Assembly: GCF_024806495.1 (NCBI RefSeq)
Contig: NZ_JANUFF010000005.1
Coordinates: 186,001 to 250,000 of the forward strand
Source of the DNA: Chryseobacterium sp. JUb7
GTDB lineage: Bacteria; Bacteroidota; Bacteroidia; Flavobacteriales; Weeksellaceae
DNA length: 64,000 nucleotides
Direction: 5' to 3'
A program made the position numbers and the translations under genes. Numbering within the stretch: the stretch's first letter is position 1; the number at the start of each line of letters is the position of its first letter. The notes under the pieces are model-generated. The model saw nothing but the letters and a program-made list of their open reading frames with translations, did no database searches and was not told where the DNA came from. Below, piece after piece: positions 16,712 through 26,184 of the stretch.

Positions 16712-18505
16712 TTAATATGAAAGCCTCATGAGGGATTTTTGTTTGTTGGTAAGGTTCCAACTAATTCCTACAAACCATCCTAGTTTGTAACTTTCTGAAA
16801 TGTATCCTTCTGGTGAAGAACTTAAAGAAGTATTTAAAGTAAAACCATTAGTAAGTTGTGAAACTTTTCTTAGAGCAGGACCTGCTGTAAATATAATTTT
16901 ATCTGTTTTACCAACAAGCAAACTTATTCCTGGAAATAATGAGTTTAATTGTAATTTTGTCATATCCATAGAAACTCCTAAAGTAACACCAAATGCAAAA
17001 TTGTTTGAGGATCTCCAACTTGAATGCAACATTCCTGCAATTGTTGGGATATATTCATTATTCGTTGTCTGTATAATTTTATACCCGTTATTATCTTGAA
17101 CAATATCAAACTCCTGTTGTTTATTTCCAATATCAAAAACTGTTCCTATACTAAAGTCGAATCTGACACCTCCTTTAAGATATTCTTTATACTTAAAGGT
17201 TTTACCTCTATCAATTACATATTTATCATCACTTATTTTTGTCTTGCTAACCATTGTAATATCAAATTGTAAATAATCCTCAAATCCCTGAATTGGTACG
17301 GATGTATAAGTATATGAATTTTTTGTACTGAGGATTCTGTCGAGGCTTTCAACATAATTAAGTTTTTTTCTAATATTCAAATCTGCAACTATTTTTGACA
17401 AATCTGTAATATCCTTTATAATGTCATTAATATCATTATTAAGATCAGTTATAAGATTTTCCCCACCAGGTAATTCGGATAATTTTTCTTTGATTCTGTA
17501 TAAGTCGATATCATTAAGTTTTATGAGTAATTCTGCTTTTTCTTTATCAAATAGGGTTATTTCTGCATAGAAATCATTCAATTTTTCCAAATCTATAATT
17601 ACTGAATTTTCAAGACGTTCTTTATTTCTGATTTTCATATATTCGCCATATGTAAGCTCAGATGTATACACTTTATCTATATAATTGTTATAACATCCAT
17701 TTATTCTTGAGATATTTTCTGCTGAAAGATAAAGCTGTCTATATTTTGATTTAATATCGGACAAATAGTTTATAATCAAATCTTTTACAGTTCTATCTTT
17801 GCTTTTCAGGTCCGTTAATTTGGCATTCAAATCATTTTTCAGACTTTCATAATTAATTATAGAGAGATTAATGACATTAAGATCTTTTTTGTTATCATTC
17901 AATTTATTTTCCAATTCTGTCCTTCTTAAAATTTTTTCATTAATAATCTCTCTAGCCTCATTATTATCTGCTTTTATAATACTTAAATCTTTATATAAAT
18001 CTTCAAATGATTTCATTTGTTTTAACCTTGATTCCAAAGAACTAATTTGTTTCTCTTTCCCATCTCTTTCCCTCTTTTTTTCATCTATAATATTATTATT
18101 TTTACCAATCTCATTCTCTATATAAGTGATTTTCATAGACATATCTACTTTACCTTCAAGTTTAGTTGTATTTTGAGATTTATCAATCTCTTTTTCAATT
18201 TTTGAGGAAGACGTGAATCCTTTAGCTTCTCCTAATTCTGGTGTTTCACTTTTCTTTGGAGGTTCAGGAGTTTCGTCAAAAAGAGTTTTATCTTTTATTG
18301 CTATATCTTGCGGAGTTATTTCTACTTTATAAAATAAATTATTTATATTCCTGATTTCTAATACAGTAGGTCTTCCGTGATATGGTTTAATATTAGCCGT
18401 ATCAAATCTCCCTTTTGAAAAATCATATTTTATGATCTGTGGTTCCCTAGTCTTACATGATAATAGAAATGCGCTTATTATCACAAAAAAAAATTTAGTT
18501 TTCAT
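16712..18505 (-). CDS. Coiled-coil lipoprotein with C-terminal outer-membrane-like domain
   Basis: A 597-residue protein with a lipoprotein signal (FLLSCKT; lipid-anchored Cys about residue 17). Residues about 20-70 form a small N-terminal domain (KPYHGRPTVLEIRNINNLFYKVEI), about 85-400 a long charged coiled coil rich in Lys, Glu, Asn and Ile, and the rest a beta-rich segment with alternating strands (FDFSIGTVFDIG, FAFGVTLGVSMDM, YKLGWFVGISWNL) like a small outer-membrane barrel or its plug. I do not recognise a family. It stands alone between eno and the signalling cassette. Its Asn/Ile-rich, AT-rich codon use differs from eno next to it, as expected for accessory genes. Confidence 0.7.
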   Translation of the reverse strand: MKTKFFFVIISAFLLSCKTREPQIIKYDFSKGRFDTANIKPYHGRPTVLEIRNINNLFYKVEITPQDIAIKDKTLFDETPEPPKKSETPELGEAKGFTSSSKIEKEIDKSQNTTKLEGKVDMSMKITYIENEIGKNNNIIDEKKRERDGKEKQISSLESRLKQMKSFEDLYKDLSIIKADNNEAREIINEKILRRTELENKLNDNKKDLNVINLSIINYESLKNDLNAKLTDLKSKDRTVKDLIINYLSDIKSKYRQLYLSAENISRINGCYNNYIDKVYTSELTYGEYMKIRNKERLENSVIIDLEKLNDFYAEITLFDKEKAELLIKLNDIDLYRIKEKLSELPGGENLITDLNNDINDIIKDITDLSKIVADLNIRKKLNYVESLDRILSTKNSYTYTSVPIQGFEDYLQFDITMVSKTKISDDKYVIDRGKTFKYKEYLKGGVRFDFSIGTVFDIGNKQQEFDIVQDNNGYKIIQTTNNEYIPTIAGMLHSSWRSSNNFAFGVTLGVSMDMTKLQLNSLFPGISLLVGKTDKIIFTAGPALRKVSQLTNGFTLNTSLSSSPEGYISESYKLGWFVGISWNLTNKQKSLMRLSY

Positions 18506-18593
18506 GGCTATTAGCTTTTAAGTTTTATAACTCAAAGTTCCGTCTAATAAAAAACACTGTCAATTACACAAACGGGTGATTCTGTTAAACAAA

Positions 18594-18624
18594 AAAACAG
18601 CACCATAAAAAATGATGCTGTTTT
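18594..18624 (-). terminator. Terminator of the signalling cassette
   Basis: Arms AAAACAGCA and TGCTGTTTT, with further partial pairing inside. On the minus strand the stem is followed by TTTGTTTAAC. It lies 22 bases past the histidine kinase stop codon. Confidence 0.8.
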
Positions 18625-18646
18625 AATTTTTAAGCTTAAAAACTTT

Positions 18647-19432
18647 TTACAATTCTATTCTAAAAAACAGGTGGGTCCCGTTGTCAATAATCACTTCACA
18701 ATGTCCGTTATGTTCCTGCATTCTTCGTTTCATATTTCGGAGCCCGTTTCCTTCAGGACTTTTGTGATCTATTCCAATACCGTTATCAGAGATTTTCATC
18801 ATAAACTCTTTGTCTTTTCGGATAAACGAAAGTTCTAGTTGATTGGATTGACTGTGTTTGTAAGCATTATTCAACGCTTCTTTCAGGCATAGAAATAAAT
18901 TTCTTCTCTGCTCTGTAGTAATTGTGGTTTCAGAAATTATATTTCCTTCGATAATATTGAGTTGAATTTTTGTTTTTTTAAGAAAGTTATGAGCATACAT
19001 TTTTGAATAATCTATAAAACTTCCCAAGGTATCATTTCCGGAATTCAGACTCCACAGCATTTCTCTCATGGATAGATTCATTTCTTCTGAGGTTTGCAGG
19101 AGCTCATCAATGTCGTTTTTTAATTCATCATCTTCAGCGCGTTGTTTTAGAAACTCTGCCTGAAGTTTTAAAGCCGAAATTCCTGCTCCGAGATCATCAT
19201 GCATGTCGTGGGAAATTCGCTCTCTTTCTTTTTCTATTGATTTTTGTTTTTCAAGTTCTTTCTGGAGAAGTTGATTTTGATGTTCAGATTCTTTGAGTTG
19301 TTTTTCTTTTAAGAAGAGAAGTTGTTTTCTGTTATACATTAAAACGACAAAAATGATGAATCCCACAAAAAACATCATTATTACAATGGCAATAAGGTAA
19401 GCCAGTTTTATTTCATCCTGAATATGTGTCAT
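18647..19432 (-). CDS. Sensor histidine kinase, NarL/LytS-like (HisKA_3) type
   Basis: A 261-residue kinase with one N-terminal transmembrane helix (about 10-33) and almost no sensory domain. A coiled-coil linker (about 36-70) leads to the HisKA_3 dimerisation helix RISHDMHDDLGAGIS with phospho-acceptor His78. The ATPase domain carries LKEALNNAYKHS (N box) and ISDNGIGIDHKSPEGNGLRNM (G boxes). Its start overlaps the stop of the membrane protein gene by 4 bases. The partner is most likely the LuxR-type regulator at the head of the same cassette. Sensing is probably done by the separate membrane protein; this is inference. Confidence 0.9.
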   Translation of the reverse strand: MTHIQDEIKLAYLIAIVIMMFFVGFIIFVVLMYNRKQLLFLKEKQLKESEHQNQLLQKELEKQKSIEKERERISHDMHDDLGAGISALKLQAEFLKQRAEDDELKNDIDELLQTSEEMNLSMREMLWSLNSGNDTLGSFIDYSKMYAHNFLKKTKIQLNIIEGNIISETTITTEQRRNLFLCLKEALNNAYKHSQSNQLELSFIRKDKEFMMKISDNGIGIDHKSPEGNGLRNMKRRMQEHNGHCEVIIDNGTHLFFRIEL

Positions 19433-20073
19433 TTTAATTGTCTTTCATATTTCATCATGGATATAAACAACATAAGGTACATTAAAATATTAATCACGTT
19501 TTGAAAAGTACGTAAAAGATATAAAAACTCTTTATCATGAACATCAAGAAAAAACATTGGAACAACTCTAAAAATAAAAAAGCAACTCCACAACAGTAAA
19601 CCCGTAGAAATCCAAAAATACGGATCATCTGTAATTTTATATTCATCAAAAGACCTTATTTTATGAGAGAACCAAAGTAATGAAACACTTATGTAATATA
19701 AAGAAATCAATATCCCAATGGAGATATCAAAATCTGATTTATAAAAATCCGTAAAGCAAAAATAAAATATAACTATACCAAAAAAAATTACCCTTAATAC
19801 TTTTATATTTTTTTCTTTGAAGCTATTAAGATATAAAACATAAAAGAGTAGAATGCTAAGGAGACTATAAAAATTATACAAAACTCCATCAGCACTTCCT
19901 CCATTAAAAATAGATAGGGTATATGAATATAATTCTAAAGATGCCGTACAAATTATGTATACACTCAAAAAGTTTCGGGCTACAAAACCATTCTGAAAAA
20001 TTAACACAATCGATTTTATAGCCAGAAACAATAGTAATGAATAATAAATTGCTTCAATGACAGCAGATATCAT
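19429..20073 (-). CDS. Polytopic membrane protein, possible sensor partner of the kinase
   Basis: A 214-residue protein with six to seven hydrophobic helices, short loops and no signal peptide. No enzymatic motif is seen. Four-base overlaps on both sides (stop/start ATGA type) show translational coupling with the unknown cytosolic protein upstream and the kinase downstream. The layout suggests a detached seven-helix input domain like the 7TM regions often fused to HisKA_3 kinases in this phylum; this is inference from arrangement. Confidence 0.75.
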   Translation of the reverse strand: MISAVIEAIYYSLLLFLAIKSIVLIFQNGFVARNFLSVYIICTASLELYSYTLSIFNGGSADGVLYNFYSLLSILLFYVLYLNSFKEKNIKVLRVIFFGIVIFYFCFTDFYKSDFDISIGILISLYYISVSLLWFSHKIRSFDEYKITDDPYFWISTGLLLWSCFFIFRVVPMFFLDVHDKEFLYLLRTFQNVINILMYLMLFISMMKYERQLK

Positions 20074-20858
20074 GGTCTAAGTCCTCCCATATCATAATAT
20101 CCGTCATCTGTTGTAAAAACTAGTGTCATCTGTTTTTCACGTCCCTGGAAATGTTCTCTGTATTGATTTTCATCCAGTACATTACAAAGATTATGATCTG
20201 AAATTATTTTCATTACATTACTGATTTGGCAAAGATGAATTGTATATTTTTCATAAGGATCTGTTGCTAAAGTATGCTTTAAATCCTCAATGTGATAATG
20301 AATCGTACGTGTATTTTCTTTCCTAAAATACCTGTTTAGAACCATATGACCGTTACACTGGAATTTACTTCGAAAAGCTTCCAATTCTTCATCTGAAATT
20401 TTTAGTGCCTCAAGAGAAAGATTAGGATTTGCATTAACTAAAAGGTAGTTATTTTCATCAATGGTTCTTTCATTTATTGCTTGTAAGGAAGCTACCATGT
20501 AAATCATTCCCCTTTGAGAGTGCGGTGTAACTTGTAATCTTTGATCATTTGGATCGATTTCTACAAAAGTAAACGTTAAATATGTTGCCTGAATATTATC
20601 CATTATTTCACAAATCTCATTCAAATATGAGTAGCTCACTTCATAAAGTCCTCCATCATTGAAATTAATATTTTGACTTTCTATAAAGGGAAGAACTCCA
20701 ATCCTTGCATTATCAAAAAAACTCTCTGCAATAATTTTATGAATAGGTATTAACGGTTTTACCTTAAATAAGTTCTCAAGTTTATTCCCAATTCTTCCAT
20801 TTTGGTAAGTCATTACTTTATTAATAACTTCCGACATTGTTTCGTTTAAGTTTTCCAT
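20070..20858 (-). CDS. Unknown cytosolic protein of the signalling cassette
   Basis: A 262-residue soluble protein, no signal or membrane helix. It contains mixed alpha/beta segments such as QATYLTFTFVEID, SQRGMIYMVASLQAI and KQMTLVFTTDDGYYDMGG, with several scattered His and Cys residues but no motif I recognise. It lies 5 bases after the response regulator and overlaps the membrane protein start by 4 bases, so it is almost certainly made together with them. An output or ligand-handling role is possible; I assign none. Confidence 0.7.
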   Translation of the reverse strand: MENLNETMSEVINKVMTYQNGRIGNKLENLFKVKPLIPIHKIIAESFFDNARIGVLPFIESQNINFNDGGLYEVSYSYLNEICEIMDNIQATYLTFTFVEIDPNDQRLQVTPHSQRGMIYMVASLQAINERTIDENNYLLVNANPNLSLEALKISDEELEAFRSKFQCNGHMVLNRYFRKENTRTIHYHIEDLKHTLATDPYEKYTIHLCQISNVMKIISDHNLCNVLDENQYREHFQGREKQMTLVFTTDDGYYDMGGLRP

Positions 20859-20863
20859 GGTTT

Positions 20864-21496
20864 TTAGTTTTTAAAATGGTTAAATTTATTAATAGCCTCC
20901 ACTTTATTATTGACGTGGAGTTTTCTATAGATATTTCCAACGTGTTTCTTTACGGTATCAATGCTGATAAATTTTTTGTCCGCGATTTCTTTATACAAAA
21001 GACCCTGAGATAAAAGCTCGAGAATTTCTTTTTCGCGCTCGGTTAATTCATCAATCCCTTTTACATCGATATTTTTCTTTTCAAAATGACTGAGAACCTT
21101 TCGAGCAATAGAAAAACTCATGGGAGCTCCTCCATTGTATACATCGCGAATGGACGAGAGAATTTTATCCATGCTTTCCCCTTTAATGAGATAACCCATA
21201 GCTCCAGCTTTTAGAGAGTTGAAAATCTTATCATCATCTTCAAAACTAGTGCACATGATGAACTGTGTTTTCGGCATCTCTTTTCTCAACTTTTCGATGA
21301 TTTCGATACCCAATACATCCTGTAACTGAATATCCATCATGACGACATCCGGAGAAATTTCGGCAAGATTTTGAAGGGCCTCATTTCCATCAAAAAACTG
21401 AGCAACCACCTTCATGTCATTTTGATAATTAATGACTTTTTTCAAGGCGTTGTTATAGTTTTTTTCGTCTTCTACTATGGCTATGGAAATGCTCAT
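20864..21496 (-). CDS. Response regulator, NarL/FixJ (LuxR-HTH) family
   Basis: A 210-residue regulator from the start at 21496 (MSISIAIVEDEKNY); a longer in-frame start would add a 16-residue tail not found in the family. The receiver domain has the acidic pair in VEDE, phospho-acceptor Asp55 (VVMMDIQL), Thr/Ser in MCTSFEDDD and Lys in LIKGES. The C-terminal LuxR helix-turn-helix (about 145-210) has LTEREKEILELLSQG and SIDTVKKHVGNIYRKL. It is the first gene of a four-gene cassette ending with its likely cognate kinase. Confidence 0.9.
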   Translation of the reverse strand: MSISIAIVEDEKNYNNALKKVINYQNDMKVVAQFFDGNEALQNLAEISPDVVMMDIQLQDVLGIEIIEKLRKEMPKTQFIMCTSFEDDDKIFNSLKAGAMGYLIKGESMDKILSSIRDVYNGGAPMSFSIARKVLSHFEKKNIDVKGIDELTEREKEILELLSQGLLYKEIADKKFISIDTVKKHVGNIYRKLHVNNKVEAINKFNHFKN

Positions 21497-21711
21497 GTTC
21501 TTTTTGTTTGAGACAAATTTCGACAGAAAACAAACCAGAATCAATTACCCCTTTGTGTAATTTTAAAGTTTTGAGTCCGTGGTTATGCTTAGTTTTTAAT
21601 TTTATTAAATTTAACTAATATTTCATTTTAAAAACACCTTTTTTGATAATAATTTTCAATTAATTTTAATTAACATTAAGATAATGATAATTAAAACGTA
21701 TTAAAACATCA

Positions 21712-23571
21712 TTACTTTACTAATTGATCCAAAATCGGATGATCAATACTGTTTATTGTAAAATTGGTGTTGTCATTGATCTGTTCAAAAATCTGAATGG
21801 TATTTTTTCCTTTTTTAAGCCAAACTCCGGGAATATATAAAGTCAGCTGAGGCCCCACTTTACTCCAGTATCGTCCGATATTTCTTCCATTAATAAAAAC
21901 AACTCCTTTTCCAAATTTCCGCATATCAAGGAATGTATCTCCTGTTTCTCCGAGAAAAAATTCTCCTTCACAGATCATTGGAGTTCTGGTCGCAATATCT
22001 TTTGGTTTATAATTATGTTTCGGAAATTGGTTGAAAGGCAGTGGATACATTTTCCAGTTTCCTGAAATTTCGTTTCCATTAATGCGCACAGGGCTGATAA
22101 TTCCTTTCAGATTATTTACAATCTCAGCACCATAGTTGATTCTGCCCATATTTTCAACCAAAATATCCAGTGTTTCTCCTGCCTTTATATTAATTTTAAG
22201 ATCATATTTTTTATAATATCTGTTCATTTCGCCCACCCAACGGCCATTAATATAAAGATGAGCATAATCTCTCAATCCTTTTATTTCAATTTTTCCGTTT
22301 TGAGCTTTATCAAATTTTCTTCTGTAAAGAACATAGCCATTTCCAATATTTAAATCCTCAAATGTTAATGGCAGATTATTGATAACCGGTTTTTGTAAAT
22401 CGATATAATCAAACAGATCCGCATTTTTTGAAAGCTTAATTTCAGGAATTGTAATGATTTTTACAGGCTGGGGCACATCCGGAAGATTTTGGGCATTTAT
22501 TTTCTGAAAGACATTTCTCAAAGCATTATATTTTGGTGTCGCCCATCCCGCCTCACTTATCGGAGCATCGTAATCATAGCTGGTAAGGTCCGGTTGAATA
22601 TCATGATCTTTATCGTAGTTGGCCCCACTGGTAAACCCAAAATTTGTTCCTCCATGAACCATATAGTAATTAAATGATACCCCATTTTTTATGTACAATT
22701 CTGTTTGCTTTACAACGTCTTCAGTAGAAACTTTAGGGAATGGCTCTGCCCAATGGTCAAGCCACCCCGGATAATATTCTGCTACCATATAAGGACCTTT
22801 ACCACCGTTGTATTCATTAACATTTTTTTTAAGAACATCAATATCACTCTCGCCATTGGCAGTAGGTAAAGCCCCCTCAATAGAACCTCCTTTAAACAGA
22901 GAACTTCCATCCGAAGTAAAAAACGGAACTGTAATTCCCGATCTCACTAAAAAGTCTTTTATCTTATGGCTATATTTTTTATGCTGTTCCAAAGGAATAT
23001 CCTTCCGTTGGGCTACATAAGATCCAAACTCATTTTCTGCCTGAACCATAATAACAGGACCTCCATTATTAATCTGCAGCGGAACAATTTGTTTAGCTAA
23101 TTCATTTATATATTTTTCGCATTGTAGCAAAAAAGCCTTGTTGTCTGTTCGTATTTCAAGGTTTTTATCTTTCTGCAACCACCATGGATAGCCTCCAAAT
23201 TCCCATTCCGCACACACATAAGGCCCCGGACGAATAATAACATACAGTCCCACTTCCTGAGCTGTTTTAATAAATTTCTTTAAATCCTTTTCTCCCGAAA
23301 AGTTCCATTTGCCGGGAGACTCTTCGTGATAATTCCAGAATACATAAGTTGTCACTGTATTTAATCCCATCGCTTTCATCATCTGCAACCGATGTTTCCA
23401 GTATTCCATAGGAACTCGGGGATAATGAAGTTCACCCGAATGAATGACAAAAGATTTCCCATTTAATAAAAATTCTCCATTTTTGATTTCAAAATTTCTT
23501 TTTTGAGAAAAGATTGAATTTATTGATAAAAAGAAAAGAATTACGTAGAAATATTTGCTAAAATTTTTCAT
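21712..23571 (-). CDS. Secreted beta-galactosidase, GH35 (copy 1)
   Basis: A 619-residue glycoside hydrolase family 35 enzyme releasing terminal beta-galactose. The signal peptide ends near FSQ. The TIM-barrel opens with FVIHSGELHYPRVP, then VFWNYHE, IIRPGPYVCAEWEFGGYPWWL, the acid/base Glu181 in QAENEFGSY and the likely nucleophile Glu265 in VAEYYPGWLDHW, followed by NYYMVHGGTNFGFTSG. Two C-terminal beta-sandwich (jelly-roll) parts carry YVLYRRKFD, LYINGRWVGEMNRYYKKYD and FINGRNIGRYWSKVGPQ. It is a close paralogue of the gene at 24152-26038. Nothing in the sequence shows whether it hydrolyses plant galactan, pectin side chains or host glycans. Confidence 0.93.
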   Translation of the reverse strand: MKNFSKYFYVILFFLSINSIFSQKRNFEIKNGEFLLNGKSFVIHSGELHYPRVPMEYWKHRLQMMKAMGLNTVTTYVFWNYHEESPGKWNFSGEKDLKKFIKTAQEVGLYVIIRPGPYVCAEWEFGGYPWWLQKDKNLEIRTDNKAFLLQCEKYINELAKQIVPLQINNGGPVIMVQAENEFGSYVAQRKDIPLEQHKKYSHKIKDFLVRSGITVPFFTSDGSSLFKGGSIEGALPTANGESDIDVLKKNVNEYNGGKGPYMVAEYYPGWLDHWAEPFPKVSTEDVVKQTELYIKNGVSFNYYMVHGGTNFGFTSGANYDKDHDIQPDLTSYDYDAPISEAGWATPKYNALRNVFQKINAQNLPDVPQPVKIITIPEIKLSKNADLFDYIDLQKPVINNLPLTFEDLNIGNGYVLYRRKFDKAQNGKIEIKGLRDYAHLYINGRWVGEMNRYYKKYDLKINIKAGETLDILVENMGRINYGAEIVNNLKGIISPVRINGNEISGNWKMYPLPFNQFPKHNYKPKDIATRTPMICEGEFFLGETGDTFLDMRKFGKGVVFINGRNIGRYWSKVGPQLTLYIPGVWLKKGKNTIQIFEQINDNTNFTINSIDHPILDQLVK

Positions 23572-23639
23572 ATTTGTGAGGCATGATTTTTGTAAAAATA
23601 AAGAATAAAAATCAAGCTTAATATCAAACGAAAAGAATC

Positions 23640-24077
23640 ATGAAAAAAAGTCTAATAGTACTGAATGCAATCCTTGTATTATCGGTAATCAGCTGTAAAA
23701 AATCAACTGAAGGTGGAAATAAAAGCATCATCAAAACTGACTCTTCTGAGACAATGGTAGTTGATAACAATGGAAAAATTGATTCATCATCAGTATATTC
23801 ATCAACGACTGATATCAATGGTAAAAAAACCGTAAAAACTGATTTTGTTTACAAGGCTACTGACGGAACATTGGTAAAGGTTGTTTTCTCCAATACACCA
23901 AAAGAAAATACGGTTGCCATTACAAGCAATAAGAAGACTTTCACACTGGAAAAAACGGAAACAAACGGAGGGGAAACCGTTTATAAAAAAGATGATATGA
24001 CGGCAAGAGTGAAAGGCGACAGTCTTCATCTTGAACAGGGTAACAATGTGATTGAACTGAAAAGAACCAAAATCTAA
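23640..24077 (+). CDS. Small lipoprotein of unknown function
   Basis: A 145-residue protein with a lipoprotein signal (LVLSVISCKKS). The mature part is charged and Ser/Thr/Lys-rich, with one beta-rich domain (FVYKATDGTLVKVVFSNTPKENTVAI), similar in style to the small MliC-like or periplasmic lipoproteins of Flavobacteriia, but not clearly any of them. It is the only plus-strand gene between the two GH35 genes and ends in a shared bidirectional terminator. Confidence 0.75.
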   Translation: MKKSLIVLNAILVLSVISCKKSTEGGNKSIIKTDSSETMVVDNNGKIDSSSVYSSTTDINGKKTVKTDFVYKATDGTLVKVVFSNTPKENTVAITSNKKTFTLEKTETNGGETVYKKDDMTARVKGDSLHLEQGNNVIELKRTKI

Positions 24078-24107
24078 ACTTATAAGGTTTATCATCTGAA
24101 AAAATAA

Positions 24108-24135
24108 AAGCCGTCTACTTATTGTGAGACGGCTT
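24108..24135. terminator. Bidirectional terminator between convergent genes
   Basis: Arms AAGCCGTCT and AGACGGCTT around a 10-base loop. A-rich bases on the left and T-rich bases on the right serve both the lipoprotein gene (plus) and the GH35 gene (minus). Confidence 0.85.
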
Positions 24136-24151
24136 ATTATTTGTTTTTATT

Positions 24152-26038
24152 TTATCTTGTAAGATCATTTAAAATTGGTTTTTCAATGGTACTTACAGTG
24201 TTCTGAACTTTTTCATTAAGCTGGTCAAAAATAATAATTTCATTTTTCCCCTGCCTTAGCCAGACACCCGGAATATATAATGTCTGCTGAGGGCCTACTT
24301 TCCAGAATCTCCCTAAATTTTTACCGTTAATAAATATAATTCCTTTACCCCAGTTCTGCATATCAATAAAAGTATCTCCGGCTTCTTTAAGTTCAAACTC
24401 TCCCTGATAAATTGTTGGTACATCTTTTAGTGTGCGGTACTCTCCCTTAGCTATTGGTTTTGTTTTTATTGTTGAAAAAAACTGATCTTGAAAAGGAAGT
24501 TTAATCATTTCCCAAGTTCCCGTAATTTTTTTATCATCTATTTTTACAGGAGAAACAATTCCTTTTGTATTTTCATTAATCTGAGCATCATAATTAATTC
24601 TTCCCCAATTTTCAACCAATATTTCCAGATCTGCATTTTTAGGAATATCAACCTGCATTGTATAATTGTTGTAAAACCTGTTTAATTCGCCCAATTTTTT
24701 ACCATTAACGTATACTGTAGCGTAATCCCTAAGCCCGCTTACATCTAACTTACCACTTACGGATTCATTAAAATGATGGCGATACAGTACGTATCCATAT
24801 CCCTGATTAAGTTCTTCAAAGGTAAGAGGTTTGTCTGCTTTTACTTTTTCCTGGCTTTCAGAATATTTAAAAACACTATACAGTTTACTGAGCCTGATAT
24901 CTTTAATTTTGATCACTTTTATAGGAGCCGGAACATCAGGAAGTTTTTCTTTTGTATATTTCGACAGTACTAAACGAAGTGAATCATATTTCGGAGTTCT
25001 CCAGCCTGCTTCAGAAATAGGAGCATCATAGTCATATGAAGTTAAATCCGGTTGGATATCATGTTCTTTATTATAATTTGCCCCGGATGTAAAACCAAAA
25101 TTGGTACCACCGTGAATCATATAATAATTGAAGGAAACTCCGTTTTTTAAAAAGTCTTTTGTGAGTCTTACAATTCCATCGGTTTTTGTTCTCGGAAAAC
25201 CTTCTCCCCAGTGGGTCAACCATCCCGGATAAAATTCAGCGATCATGTAAGGACCCTGATTATTATGATAATTATTGACTACCTTTCTCAGCTTATCTAT
25301 ATTCTTTTCACCATTAGCACCCGGTAATGCACCTTCTACATATCCTCCTCCAAAAAAATCAGAAACATCGGAAGTATACATCGGCAGATCAAAACCTACA
25401 TCTTTGATCTGCTTAACTACCTTATTGAGATAAGATTTATGAGATTGTTGAGAAATATCTTTTCGCTGAAATGCAAAAAGACCAAATTCATTTTCTGCCT
25501 GAACCATAATAATAGGACCTCCTTTGGTGATCTGCAGATCTTTCACCTGATGATAAAGCTCAGATAAATACTTATGGTTGGCAGAAAGAAATGGTTCATT
25601 ATCTTCTCTGATTTTAAGACCTTTTATATTTTGGAGCCACCATGGATATCCACCGAACTCCCATTCTGCACATACATACGGACCCGGTCTCAGAATAACA
25701 TACAATCCAACATCTTCAGCGGTTTTGATAAAGGCTCTCAAATCTTTTTGTCCTGACCAGTCCCATTTTCCCTGGCTTTCTTCATGGTAATTCCAGAATA
25801 CGTAAGTGGCCACTGTATTCAATCCCATCGCTTTCATCATTAATAACCGATGCTTCCAGTATTCTTTAGGGACTCTTGGGTAATGCATTTCTCCAGAACG
25901 AATTTCAATGTCTTTGCCATTGAGTATAAAATGTCCGTTTTTAATTTCAAAACTTTTCTTTTGGTTTTGTTGGGCGAATGTTAGCATACTCCATAGCGAA
26001 ATAATAAACAGAAACGTTTTTGTTTGCAAATTTTTCAT
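24152..26038 (-). CDS. Secreted beta-galactosidase, GH35 (copy 2)
   Basis: A 628-residue GH35 enzyme from the start at 26038 (MKNLQTKTFL), which gives a signal peptide ending near TFAQ; the longer in-frame start would put 16 residues ahead of it. All GH35 landmarks match copy 1: RSGEMHYPRVP, VFWNYHE, LRPGPYVCAEWEFGG, acid/base Glu184 (VQAENEFG), nucleophile Glu268 (IAEFYPGWLTHWGE) and NYYMIHGGTNFGFTSG. The two copies are collinear from end to end, which points to duplication followed by marked divergence. Differences around the active site (LFAFQRKD against SYVAQRKD) could alter specificity. Confidence 0.93.
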   Translation of the reverse strand: MKNLQTKTFLFIISLWSMLTFAQQNQKKSFEIKNGHFILNGKDIEIRSGEMHYPRVPKEYWKHRLLMMKAMGLNTVATYVFWNYHEESQGKWDWSGQKDLRAFIKTAEDVGLYVILRPGPYVCAEWEFGGYPWWLQNIKGLKIREDNEPFLSANHKYLSELYHQVKDLQITKGGPIIMVQAENEFGLFAFQRKDISQQSHKSYLNKVVKQIKDVGFDLPMYTSDVSDFFGGGYVEGALPGANGEKNIDKLRKVVNNYHNNQGPYMIAEFYPGWLTHWGEGFPRTKTDGIVRLTKDFLKNGVSFNYYMIHGGTNFGFTSGANYNKEHDIQPDLTSYDYDAPISEAGWRTPKYDSLRLVLSKYTKEKLPDVPAPIKVIKIKDIRLSKLYSVFKYSESQEKVKADKPLTFEELNQGYGYVLYRHHFNESVSGKLDVSGLRDYATVYVNGKKLGELNRFYNNYTMQVDIPKNADLEILVENWGRINYDAQINENTKGIVSPVKIDDKKITGTWEMIKLPFQDQFFSTIKTKPIAKGEYRTLKDVPTIYQGEFELKEAGDTFIDMQNWGKGIIFINGKNLGRFWKVGPQQTLYIPGVWLRQGKNEIIIFDQLNEKVQNTVSTIEKPILNDLTR

Positions 26039-26138
26039 CGTATTGAATGTTTTTATGCTAATATAAAAAATAGCAGTATAAAACAAAATTGCAATTCGTT
26101 AAAATTCACATAACGACCTTTTTATCCATTAAAAACAA

Positions 26139-26166
26139 AAAACCGCTCAGAAATCTGAGCGGTTTT
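26139..26166 (-). terminator. Terminator of the ribosomal protein superoperon
   Basis: A perfect 12-bp stem (AAAACCGCTCAG with CTGAGCGGTTTT), 4-base loop, followed on the minus strand by TTTGTTTTT. It lies about 20 bases past the rplQ stop. Confidence 0.93.
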
Positions 26167-26184
26167 TATATATCTGAATGAATA

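Noticed and set aside
21712..26038. Recent duplication or mobile element origin of the GH35 pair
   Set aside because: The copies differ throughout, and no inverted repeats, transposase or target-site duplications flank them.
26039..26086. Longer start for the second GH35 gene
   Set aside because: The extension precedes a complete signal peptide and has no counterpart in the first GH35 copy.
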